From an uncultured Flavobacteriales bacterium (lineage in GTDB: Bacteria; Bacteroidota; Bacteroidia; Flavobacteriales_D; Crocinitomicaceae), in the NCBI GenBank assembly GCA_937876195.1, contig CALEIK010000036.1, forward strand, positions 1 to 24,018: 24,018 nt of DNA. The letters run 5' to 3'. The notes beneath the pieces are model-generated. The model was not told the origin of the DNA, did not search any database, and was given only the letters and a program-made list of their open reading frames with translations. Every line of letters starts with the position of its first letter. The first letter of the stretch is position 1. Positions 7,992 to 15,119 of this stretch are shown here, in pieces. Position numbers and translations under genes: made by a program.

Positions 7992-8729
7992 TCATCTATG
8001 CGCACTTATTAGTACATTTCCAGACGTATGTTTATAATCTTCTACAATCTTTTCCTCTTTACAAATGATACTAGTAAAGCTATTTTGTTCTAGTTTTGCT
8101 ATGAAGTCTTCTAAATTGTATTTTTGTTTTACCCATTTATGATATTCCAATGTAACACAATTTATTCGTTGTATCGATGCCGACTCTAATAGGCTTTCTA
8201 ATAAATCACTTTCTCCCCCCTCTATATCAATTTTAAGAAAATCTATAAAATCAAAATTTGAAGTAAATTCACCAAAATTTATGCATTCTACAAGATATGA
8301 ATCAGGGGTTAGACTATTTTGAAAAAGGGAACATATGGGAGGTATATCAATAGAATGTTCATTATGAATAAATAGCTGTTTAGATGTGTCAATATTTGAG
8401 ACGGCTTTATTTATTAGTGTAACATCTGAAAAACCATGAAAGGAGACATTTTTTTTTAAAATGTTATATGATAGTATATCTGGTTCAAAAGCAACTATTC
8501 TACTGTTAGGTCGAATTAGTTTAAAATAGATTAGACTCAAACCGATATTTGCTCCACAGTCAATAATTAATGGGGACTCTTTACAGCTATTAAAAGCATA
8601 TATTTTATCATTAAAAATCTCGTTAATTAAATAATCGTTTATTTCCTGGTTATATCTACTATAAAATTCAAGTTCGAATGTTTGATTTTTGTTTAATGGA
8701 TGGTTTATACTGCGTGTAGTAAAGTGCAT
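7992..8729 (-). CDS. FkbM-family SAM-dependent methyltransferase
   Basis: A 245-residue class I methyltransferase. The SAM-binding motif is IDCGANIGLS (about 56-65), followed by VAFEPD (79-84), typical of FkbM. The signature LKIDIEGGE lies at 165-173. FkbM enzymes usually O-methylate hydroxyl groups on sugars or polyketides. The ATG overlaps the stop of the upstream TylF-like gene by one base (TAATG), so the two are translated together. The gene converges with the acyltransferase gene at 7377-7988 across 3 bases, leaving no room for a terminator. In this locus a glycan O-methylation role is likely. This stretch looks more AT-rich than the flanking secreted-protein genes. Confidence 0.88.
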   Translation of the reverse strand: MHFTTRSINHPLNKNQTFELEFYSRYNQEINDYLINEIFNDKIYAFNSCKESPLIIDCGANIGLSLIYFKLIRPNSRIVAFEPDILSYNILKKNVSFHGFSDVTLINKAVSNIDTSKQLFIHNEHSIDIPPICSLFQNSLTPDSYLVECINFGEFTSNFDFIDFLKIDIEGGESDLLESLLESASIQRINCVTLEYHKWVKQKYNLEDFIAKLEQNSFTSIICKEEKIVEDYKHTSGNVLISAHR

Positions 8730-9442
8730 TAGTGAAGTTTTTTGATGATTAAGGAGAAAGAAGTGAATTGCGCAACTTCAATCTTGTTTTCAAGTTGATT
8801 TTGCTTTATAAACAAATCTACAGCTTCTTTACAATTAACCAGATTTAAGTAATAATCATCAATAACGATGAATCCCCCTTGAATGACATTATCATAAAAC
8901 TTAGTCAGTGATGCGTAAATTGGTTCAAAAAAGTCTACATCAATATGAAGAAAGGAAATGGATGGTGGGATTTCTATTGATTTTAGATCCATTACATCTG
9001 ATTTAATGAACTCAACATTTGAATTTAATTCAAACTGATTAAACAAATCAATAGCGTTATTCAAATAACCTTGTTTTAAACTATCTGATGTATCACTCAA
9101 TGTTTCAATAAAACTCAGGTCCTTTGAGTGATGAATTGTCTTTTCATTCCATCCCTCAAATGTGTCAAACAAGTGTAGTTTTGAGACGAATTTTAAATCT
9201 TGAATGAGAGCTTTTAAAAATAGTGCTCCACCACCTTTCCAAACCCCAATTTGAACCCAATCTCCTTTGCCTAAATATGACTCGGTATGAACAAATTCTA
9301 ACATACGTTTAAAAAATTCTTCTGGCAATAATGTGTGTGCGGGGAAAAGCGATTTGATTTGAGTTAATTCTTCATACGAATTAAGTTCATTGAGTTGAAT
9401 AGGATTTAGATATTTGATGATTTCAATACTTTTATTCAACAT
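8729..9442 (-). CDS. TylF/MycF-like O-methyltransferase
   Basis: A 237-residue methyltransferase of the macrocin O-methyltransferase (TylF) type. Recognisable parts are WVQIGVWKGGGALF (62-75) for SAM binding, LFDTFEGWN (91-99), the acidic HIDVDFFEP (166-174) and the metal-site IDDYY (194-198). TylF enzymes are Mg-dependent and methylate sugar hydroxyls. HIDVDFF differs from the usual DgDlY form but keeps both Asp residues. It is the middle gene of a minus-strand trio, 26 bases after the unrecognised 272-residue gene and overlapping the FkbM gene by one base. Two sugar-type O-methyltransferases in a row suggest two methylated positions on one product. Confidence 0.83.
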   Translation of the reverse strand: MLNKSIEIIKYLNPIQLNELNSYEELTQIKSLFPAHTLLPEEFFKRMLEFVHTESYLGKGDWVQIGVWKGGGALFLKALIQDLKFVSKLHLFDTFEGWNEKTIHHSKDLSFIETLSDTSDSLKQGYLNNAIDLFNQFELNSNVEFIKSDVMDLKSIEIPPSISFLHIDVDFFEPIYASLTKFYDNVIQGGFIVIDDYYLNLVNCKEAVDLFIKQNQLENKIEVAQFTSFSLIIKKLH

Positions 9443-9468
9443 AGTAATTTAGTTGTGATTGTCTCCTG

Positions 9469-10287
9469 TCAATAATTGATTGCTCCAGTTTTTAATTTTT
9501 CCAATAGAGTTACAAGAGCAAAAGAATTTCTGAAATAAACTGGTTCTCCTGGATCGAAATAATGTATTGATTTAACGTTACTGTTAAGGTATTTGCCAGG
9601 TGAAACGGGAATCAAATTTAAGTTCTCTTTAAGAAAGTTGTGCAACAGAAGGAATCTTTGAGGACTTTTAGATAATAAATATTCATCTGTAATAAGAGAG
9701 TTCTTAGTTGCCAACAATATCTTTTCTTTTCTTTCAAATTTTGAATATTCTATTAAGTCAACATTTTCAGAGTTTATAGGGAGATCAAATTCTGATATTA
9801 AATGATTAATATTCGTTCTATTCTGAAATATGTAATAATACTTAGGATAAATTTTTCCCGAAGAACCTTCTATAGCTATATAATCATTTACAACTTTTTC
9901 TTCGTGAATTAAATTGAATGTGGAGAGAGGAGGATTGCAAGCATTTTCACTTCTGAATCCAAAAGTGTATATTAAAGATCCGTCCGTGTTTTGTTTTTGA
10001 ATAAACGCAACACCCATATTGTTGGGGTCGTATGATTTACTTTCATTATATTTCAAGTATGTCTCATGAGTAGTTTTAGAGTATGGAAAGAATGATTTGG
10101 TTAATTCAAAATCAATTTTTTTAAAGGCGGTTATATATAGCTTAACATTGAGTAGTTTCTCATCCGTATAGTTTATACCAAGATATGTACAGAATGGATA
10201 ATCCTTATGGTATAGAGTGGAAATAGCCTTCTCCAAAAATATTTTTGTTTGATTTGAATTTATGATTTTTAAAAAATCGTCGATCAT
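9469..10287 (-). CDS. Protein of unknown family, 272 residues
   Basis: I do not recognise this protein. It has no signal peptide and no transmembrane helix, so it is probably cytoplasmic. It begins with a helix (about 1-25), then alternates beta strands and polar loops: LNVKLYITAF near 46-55, LIYTFGFRSEN near 105-115, YPKYYYIFQN near 147-156, and a final SIHYFDPGEPVYFR strand pair near 240-253 before a short helix. The pattern of paired strands is faintly reminiscent of barrel-type (ABBA) prenyltransferases, but I see no motif that proves it. It is the first gene of a trio with two O-methyltransferases, so an enzyme acting on the same small molecule or glycan is plausible. ATG 10287 is the start, and a perfect TAnnTTTG box lies 35 bases upstream of it. 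Confidence 0.75.
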   Translation of the reverse strand: MIDDFLKIINSNQTKIFLEKAISTLYHKDYPFCTYLGINYTDEKLLNVKLYITAFKKIDFELTKSFFPYSKTTHETYLKYNESKSYDPNNMGVAFIQKQNTDGSLIYTFGFRSENACNPPLSTFNLIHEEKVVNDYIAIEGSSGKIYPKYYYIFQNRTNINHLISEFDLPINSENVDLIEYSKFERKEKILLATKNSLITDEYLLSKSPQRFLLLHNFLKENLNLIPVSPGKYLNSNVKSIHYFDPGEPVYFRNSFALVTLLEKLKTGAINY

Positions 10288-10321
10288 AATTTATAAGCCT
10301 TTAGTGGTCTTATTGACATCT

Positions 10322-10329
10322 CAAATTTA
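10322..10329 (-). promoter_or_regulatory. Bacteroidota-type -7 box for the minus-strand trio
   Basis: Read on the minus strand, 10329 to 10322 is TAAATTTG, an exact match to the TAnnTTTG -7 consensus known in Bacteroidota. It ends 35 bases before ATG 10287, giving a 5' leader of roughly 25-30 bases. No good TTG -33 element was found at the usual distance, so the call rests on the -7 box and position. Confidence 0.45.
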
Positions 10330-10376
10330 ATTAAATTGCTGTAAATTTAAAAGGTAAGTTGAAATTATAAAAGTTG

Positions 10377-10384
10377 TATCTTTG
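10377..10384 (+). promoter_or_regulatory. Bacteroidota-type -7 box for the 10415-14444 operon
   Basis: TATCTTTG at 10377-10384 is an exact TAnnTTTG match, 30 bases upstream of ATG 10415. A TTG at 10359-10361 lies 15 bases before it, closer than the usual -33 spacing. The box overlaps a possible TTG start at 10382, which argues that translation begins at ATG 10415. Confidence 0.5.
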
Positions 10385-10414
10385 GTAACATTCTTAAACT
10401 CTAATACTACAAAA

Positions 10415-11251
10415 ATGTCTAATGAGACAAAAATAAAGGAATACTATACAAAAAGCTGGTTGCCTAGATTCATAGATGGTCATAATTCAATTTCATTAGC
10501 GATGCACATGGGATATTTTGTTGATGAAAACACTCCCAATGATCAAGCAAAAATGGATATGAATAAGTTTTTAGTCTCTCATTTCCCTAAAAATGAAAGT
10601 GGATTAGTTATTGTTGATGCAGGATGCGGAGTTGGAGGTACATGTAAGTTCTTAGTTGAGAATTATAATGATTTTCATGTTTTTGGAATAAATATTCACG
10701 ATGAACAGATTTTATTTGCACAACAAAATATAGAACAAAAAGCTTCAAATAGTGATGTTACTTTTCTCAATGAAAGTTATTTAAGTACATCATTGGAGAA
10801 TGATTCAGTAGATGTCTTTTTTGCAATGGAAAGCATGTGTCATGCGGTTGATAAAGACGAGTTTATTCGTGAAGCATTTCGTGTCCTGAAAAAGGGAGGG
10901 GTTTGTCTAATTTTTGATTATTTTCTCACAAAAGTAGATGTGAAATCATTTTCTTTCAGGAACCAAGCTCTTATCCGTGATTTTTCTGTTGGTTGGGTTG
11001 TAGACAGTTACCCAGATCTTTCGTTTGAACGAAGAATGTATGAAATCGGGTTTTCGAATGTTGATTCTATTTCCTTAACAGATAATGTATTTCCAGGAAT
11101 CGAGCACTCATTCAATAAAGCCCAAAAGACAATAAGCGAGTGTCCAAGTGAATCACAAGTATTTTTAGATCATTTGAAGGCAAATATTGCATTAAAAAAA
11201 TTGATAGACTCTAAATCAATTGACTATAGAATGATTAAAGCGTATAAGTAA
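10415..11251 (+). CDS. Class I SAM-dependent methyltransferase
   Basis: A 278-residue methyltransferase. SAM motif I is VDAGCGVGGTCKFL (67-80), followed by GINIHDEQI (91-99), a motif with ESMCHAVDK (129-137), and the post-motif VLKKGG (147-152). The HMGYF segment before motif I resembles small-molecule C- and O-methyltransferases of the sterol/tocopherol/natural-product type. The substrate is unknown; a keto-sugar or lipid is possible because the next two genes make a CDP-4-keto sugar. ATG 10415 is preferred over the in-frame TTG at 10382, which falls inside a perfect promoter -7 box. It is the first gene of a five-gene plus-strand operon, with 14 bases to the next gene. Confidence 0.86.
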   Translation: MSNETKIKEYYTKSWLPRFIDGHNSISLAMHMGYFVDENTPNDQAKMDMNKFLVSHFPKNESGLVIVDAGCGVGGTCKFLVENYNDFHVFGINIHDEQILFAQQNIEQKASNSDVTFLNESYLSTSLENDSVDVFFAMESMCHAVDKDEFIREAFRVLKKGGVCLIFDYFLTKVDVKSFSFRNQALIRDFSVGWVVDSYPDLSFERRMYEIGFSNVDSISLTDNVFPGIEHSFNKAQKTISECPSESQVFLDHLKANIALKKLIDSKSIDYRMIKAYK

Positions 11252-11265
11252 ACTGATTATTTAAT

Positions 11266-11946
11266 ATGGTTGTAATATTGTGTGGAGGGTTTGGATTAAG
11301 AATTAGGGGACAATTTGAAGATGTTCCAAAACCTCTAATTCCCATTCATGGTAAAGAACTCCTTCTTCACATCATACATCGTTTTTCAGAACAGGGATTT
11401 TCTGATTTTTTATTACTCGTAGGGAATAATGAAGATCAATTTGTCGATTTTGCTCAACGAAATTCAAATGAAGCAATTTCTATTTCTGTCTTACAAACAG
11501 GCTCGGAAACCCCAACGGGTGGTAGGCTGAAAAAAGCAGAACACTTATTAGAGAATCTCTCCAGTTTTATATTAACGTATGGTGATGGCTTGGCTAATAT
11601 TGATTTTGATAAACTATTGAGTTTTCATCAAAATCATTCTAGAATAGCTACATTAACAGCAGTAAAACCCACGCTTCAATATGGTGTTTTATCCATGGAT
11701 GAAGATGGATTAGTGAACTCGTTTATTGAAAAACCCATTTTGGAGACCTATATAAACGGAGGTTTTTTCGTATTGAATAATGCGGTTTTTTCATATTTAC
11801 ATGAGAACAGCGATTTTGAAACTGAAGTATTGGTTGAACTTTCCAAAAGCAAAGAGCTCGTGGCATATAAATATCATGGTTTTTGGAAGAGTATGGATAC
11901 ATACAAGGATTATCTTTCATTGAATGAATTGATTGAAAACAGATAG
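11266..11946 (+). CDS. rfbF: Glucose-1-phosphate cytidylyltransferase-like nucleotidyltransferase (RfbF-like)
   Basis: A sugar-phosphate nucleotidyltransferase of 226 residues, somewhat shorter than typical RfbF (about 257). The nucleotide-binding loop is LCGGFGLRIR (5-14) with PKPLIPI (21-27). Several segments match RfbF closely: TGSETPTGGRLKKA (78-91), TYGDG (104-108), IEKP (154-157), YINGGFFVL (162-170) and GFWKSMDT (205-212). Known chemistry is CTP plus glucose-1-phosphate giving CDP-glucose and diphosphate. The next gene, 2 bases away, is the matching dehydratase type, which supports the CDP assignment over GDP-heptose or dTDP types. The usual Ala in the LAGG loop is Cys here. Confidence 0.83.
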   Translation: MVVILCGGFGLRIRGQFEDVPKPLIPIHGKELLLHIIHRFSEQGFSDFLLLVGNNEDQFVDFAQRNSNEAISISVLQTGSETPTGGRLKKAEHLLENLSSFILTYGDGLANIDFDKLLSFHQNHSRIATLTAVKPTLQYGVLSMDEDGLVNSFIEKPILETYINGGFFVLNNAVFSYLHENSDFETEVLVELSKSKELVAYKYHGFWKSMDTYKDYLSLNELIENR

Positions 11947-11948
11947 GT

Positions 11949-12926
11949 ATGGAAGAATCTAAGCGAGTTTTAGTTACTGGAGCCTCAGGTGTCATTGGGA
12001 CAAACTTGATTGATGAGCTGTTAGAACTAGGGCACGCAGTAATTGGAGTTGCGAAACAATATCCGCTGAAGGAGTTTCGATTGCCGCAGTTTCAGCATCC
12101 AAATTATCATCCTTTTGAAGGAGATATTCTAGATGATACCTTTTTAACGAATGTTTTTACTGAATTTGAACCTTCAATAATTGTACATCTTGCAGCGCAA
12201 GCCATCGTAGGTGAAGGAGTTAAAAATTCTGCGCAAACATTTGAAACGAATATTAAAGGAACATGGAGTGTTTTAGAACAAGTTAAGTGTCTCAAACGCG
12301 TAGAGAAAGTCATTGTGGCTTCATCTGATAAAGCATATGGAAAACATACTACACTTCCTTATCAGGAGACTTTTAAGTTGAAAGCAAAGTACCCTTATGA
12401 TATCAGTAAAAAAATTACAGAGGAACTGGCTTTAAGTTACTACCACACGTATCAAATGCCAATTATAATATCTCGTTGCGGAAATGTGTTTGGTCCTTAT
12501 GATTTGAATTGGAGTAGAATCGTACCGGGTACTATTCGATCCTGTATAGAAGGCAATATAATTCAACTAAGGAGTGATGGCAAACAGGAAAGGTGTTATG
12601 TATATGCAAAAGATGTTTCTAGTGCCTATATTAGAATGATTGAGTCTCCAAACCATTTAATCATTGGAGAAGCATTCAATATAGGCAATGATGTTCCACT
12701 TTCCGTATTGCAGATTGTTGAATCGATAGCGAGTTGTTTTCAGATCGATTTCACAAAGCATATTCAAATTCTTGATGAAGCAAATTATGAAATTGAACGT
12801 CAATATTTAGATTGTTCAAAGGCTAAATTATTGTTAGGTTGGGAACCAAAATACGACTTTTCGGAGTCTATTAAAGAGACGATAAATTGGTATATTGAAA
12901 ATCAGCAAGTTAATTCTCAAGAATGA
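11949..12926 (+). CDS. rfbG: CDP-glucose 4,6-dehydratase-like NAD-dependent epimerase/dehydratase (RfbG-like)
   Basis: An extended SDR of 325 residues (RfbG is about 359). The NAD-binding GASGVIG lies at 11-17, HLAAQ at 80-84, SSDKAYG at 125-131, and the catalytic pair Tyr150 and Lys154 in YDISK. RCGNVFGPYDLNWSRIVP (176-193) resembles the substrate-binding stretch of CDP-glucose 4,6-dehydratases, and S-D-K-x-Y is characteristic of that branch. The expected product is CDP-4-keto-6-deoxyglucose in the cytoplasm. The gene follows the cytidylyltransferase by 2 bases and precedes a glycosyltransferase-like gene by 3. No CDP-4-keto-6-deoxyglucose 3-dehydratase (RfbH) is visible, so 3,6-dideoxy sugars are not implied. 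A C4 epimerase role is the main alternative. Confidence 0.8.
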   Translation: MEESKRVLVTGASGVIGTNLIDELLELGHAVIGVAKQYPLKEFRLPQFQHPNYHPFEGDILDDTFLTNVFTEFEPSIIVHLAAQAIVGEGVKNSAQTFETNIKGTWSVLEQVKCLKRVEKVIVASSDKAYGKHTTLPYQETFKLKAKYPYDISKKITEELALSYYHTYQMPIIISRCGNVFGPYDLNWSRIVPGTIRSCIEGNIIQLRSDGKQERCYVYAKDVSSAYIRMIESPNHLIIGEAFNIGNDVPLSVLQIVESIASCFQIDFTKHIQILDEANYEIERQYLDCSKAKLLLGWEPKYDFSESIKETINWYIENQQVNSQE

Positions 12927-12929
12927 TGT

Positions 12930-13799
12930 ATGACTAAAGTTCCAATTGCTGTATTTATATATAAGAGATTCGATACTACCTCAGTTCTGTTTAATGAATT
13001 GGCAAAGATAAAACCCTGTAAATTGTACGTTTTTGCCAATGGTCCAGCCGATGAAAGTGAAGTAGATGATTGCGATAAAACGCGAAATGTTTTCGACGAA
13101 ATAACATGGGAATGTGAAGTGATTAAGCAATATAGAGATGTGAATATTGGACTGGGGAATCAAATTATCTCGGGGTTAAATTTTCTATTTGAACACGAAG
13201 AGCGTGCTATAATTTTAGAAGACGATTGTATTCCGTCAGCTGGATTCGTCCCATATTGCGAATCCCTTTTGGATAAATACGTAGACGATGAGCAGGTTAT
13301 GCACATAAATGGAACTAATATTGCCCCAGATTTATCTAAGGATTACCCATACAGTTATTTCTTCACAAGATTTTCGGTGCCATCTTGGGGATGGGCAACT
13401 TGGCGTAGAGCCTGGCAGAAGTTTAATCCCAAGTGCGATACATGGCAACAACATAAAACGTCATTATTCACGAACATTCAACAGAAACATTTTAAAACTT
13501 GGACAGATATTATCGGGACTTTGGTCAATATCAATACCTTTTGGGATATGGCATGGAATGTTGATATTTGGTATAATAAGGGCTTGGCTATTTCTCCAAC
13601 GTTCAATTTAGTGAATAATATTGGATTAAACGAAGAAGCTACAAATACGAAAGTCTCTGGAACAAAATATTCGTTTTTACCGACTTATGAAAATAAAAGA
13701 ATAAGAATAATACATCCAGATGAGAAAAGGATTTTTGAAAAAGAATCGCTTTATGAAGATGAATTATGTCTGCTTTTTAATACATTTACTATAAAATAG
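12930..13799 (+). CDS. GT-A-fold glycosyltransferase-like protein (HlpA-type)
   Basis: A 289-residue protein with a GT-A-like start (PIAVFIYKRFDTTSVLF, 5-21), ANGPAD (36-41), a likely metal-binding LEDDC (96-100), and the strongly conserved SWGWATWRRAW (152-162). The later WDMAWNVDIWYNKG (205-218) also belongs to this group, often annotated as hemolytic protein HlpA-like or nucleotide-diphospho-sugar transferase. It is probably a cytoplasmic glycosyltransferase acting in glycan assembly; donor and acceptor are unknown. Its place directly after CDP-sugar genes suggests it may use the sugar they produce, but this is positional inference. Confidence 0.8.
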   Translation: MTKVPIAVFIYKRFDTTSVLFNELAKIKPCKLYVFANGPADESEVDDCDKTRNVFDEITWECEVIKQYRDVNIGLGNQIISGLNFLFEHEERAIILEDDCIPSAGFVPYCESLLDKYVDDEQVMHINGTNIAPDLSKDYPYSYFFTRFSVPSWGWATWRRAWQKFNPKCDTWQQHKTSLFTNIQQKHFKTWTDIIGTLVNINTFWDMAWNVDIWYNKGLAISPTFNLVNNIGLNEEATNTKVSGTKYSFLPTYENKRIRIIHPDEKRIFEKESLYEDELCLLFNTFTIK

Positions 13800-13805
13800 T
13801 ATGTG

Positions 13806-14444
13806 ATGTTTTATGACCCTTCAAAATTAGATTTTCTTCGTCTACTGACTGAAAATGTTGATGTTATATCCGAAGAGTTTATATGGGCTAAAGACAAAAT
13901 AGCGGAGCTTAAAAAGTTTATGAATGATGAGAATCCTGAATTGTTTTCACATGTTGATCATTGGACAATTGAAACAGGGATTCATTCAGATATTCTTGGC
14001 TATGATTCAAGAAATGGTGCTTGGGGAGCCTTTCCGTTGTTCAAAGTTGGATTTCCAATAAAGTGGTATGATGTGGAAGACTATTTCCCTAAAACATTAG
14101 CACTAATAGAAAATGTTCCAGATGTGTTTTTTAGTTCACTAGTTAGGTTAGGACCTCAATCGGGTACAAAGAAGCATCGCCATTCAATACCTCATTTAGT
14201 TTTTCACTTAAGTTTATTGGATCATGATAATGGAGGCAGTTACATTACATGTGGAGAGGAAAAAATTGACTTTTCAAAGAAAGGTGATTTTTGCTTGTTT
14301 GACTATAGAGTCGAACACTCTTCATTTAACCATTCCGATGTAGATCGTGTCAATTTAGTGGTTGATTTTCCAATTTCCCAAGAATTTATTCTTGAGCCAA
14401 TGGGTAAGAATGACAGGTTATTTTCTCCAAGATTTGAGAAATGA
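13806..14444 (+). CDS. Aspartyl/asparaginyl beta-hydroxylase-family Fe/2-oxoglutarate oxygenase (copy 1)
   Basis: A 212-residue member of the aspartyl/asparaginyl hydroxylase family (PF05118 type). By comparison with AspH, the likely iron ligands are His124 (KKHRH) and His171 (VEHSSFNHS), and the 2-oxoglutarate-contacting residues are His134 (FHLSL) and Arg181 (DRVNLVVD). KGDFCLFDYRVEHSSF is the usual double-stranded beta-helix segment. The spacing between the first and second His is one residue shorter than in the next two copies, so substrate handling may differ. ATG 13806 is preferred to GTG 13803 because it gives MFY, the same start as the paralogue at 15050. It is the last gene of the plus-strand operon and converges with copy 2 across 3 bases. 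The substrate is unknown: amino acid side chain, lipid acyl chain (as for LpxO and OlsC) or peptide. Confidence 0.8.
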   Translation: MFYDPSKLDFLRLLTENVDVISEEFIWAKDKIAELKKFMNDENPELFSHVDHWTIETGIHSDILGYDSRNGAWGAFPLFKVGFPIKWYDVEDYFPKTLALIENVPDVFFSSLVRLGPQSGTKKHRHSIPHLVFHLSLLDHDNGGSYITCGEEKIDFSKKGDFCLFDYRVEHSSFNHSDVDRVNLVVDFPISQEFILEPMGKNDRLFSPRFEK

Positions 14445-14447
14445 TCG

Positions 14448-15050
14448 TTAGTCAATCATTTTAATCCATTCGTCTTTGGGATACATTTTCAACAAAATGG
14501 GGTCACTCAAATTTTCCATTTTGTAGCGCGAAATCTCTTTTGCTGAGTATGGTGAATTAGGTACCGGGGTATCAATCATCAACACCCACCGGTCACCTTC
14601 ACTTTTATTCCATGCCTCGTGTAATTCACCATCATTAAAAGAGAATGTCTCACCTTTTTTCCATAGCCTGGTTTCATCTTGACTTTTAAAGCCGAGGTCG
14701 CCATTAGGGACATTAAGAGCTACATGTGTGCGCATTACTTGTTTAGAGTAACCCTCATGCGCCTTAATAATTGTGTTTGGTTTTAATAGTGAGAATTCAG
14801 CCCCTAACAATTCAGGTATTTCTTTCAAAATGTGATGTGTTTTGGGGAAATGAGTCAGTATTGCTTTATTTTGAATGGTGAAGAAAATCAAAGGAATTGT
14901 CAGCCATCCATCATTGTTTGTGTAATCGGAATAACTTGATTGTAGATTAGTATCGTTATCTAAAATAAAAGTGTCTAACTCATGTAAAAACACTTCCCAA
15001 TTATTTTTAAGTAATGAAATCCAAGAAATTGTATCATTTGAATAAAACAT
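14448..15050 (-). CDS. Aspartyl/asparaginyl beta-hydroxylase-family oxygenase (copy 2)
   Basis: A 200-residue Fe(II)/2-oxoglutarate oxygenase of the same family. His98 (KAHEGYS) and His144 (LHEAWNKS) are the likely iron ligands. His109 (RTHVALNVP) and Arg154 (GDRWVLMID) match the cosubstrate residues. The eleven-residue spacing from His98 to His109 equals that in AspH. LWKKGETFSFNDGELHEAWN is very close to the W-E-E-G-K motif of the third copy. ATG 15050 is chosen over GTG 15056 because MFYSN matches the MFYDP start of copy 1. It is divergently transcribed from copy 3, with start codons about 70 bases apart, and convergent with copy 1. Confidence 0.83.
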   Translation of the reverse strand: MFYSNDTISWISLLKNNWEVFLHELDTFILDNDTNLQSSYSDYTNNDGWLTIPLIFFTIQNKAILTHFPKTHHILKEIPELLGAEFSLLKPNTIIKAHEGYSKQVMRTHVALNVPNGDLGFKSQDETRLWKKGETFSFNDGELHEAWNKSEGDRWVLMIDTPVPNSPYSAKEISRYKMENLSDPILLKMYPKDEWIKMID

Positions 15051-15119
15051 AATCACGTCTTTATTACAACCAATTTACTATTTTTATCCAAATCAGTTAC
15101 GTCAAAAGGGAATCAAAAA

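Noticed and set aside
10382..10414. TTG start 11 codons upstream of the SAM methyltransferase ATG
   Set aside because: The TTG is the end of an exact TAnnTTTG promoter box, so it would not be in the transcript.
13309..13611. 100-codon plus-strand frame inside the HlpA-type glycosyltransferase gene
   Set aside because: It is out of frame with a gene that has conserved motifs throughout; the translation shows no family features.
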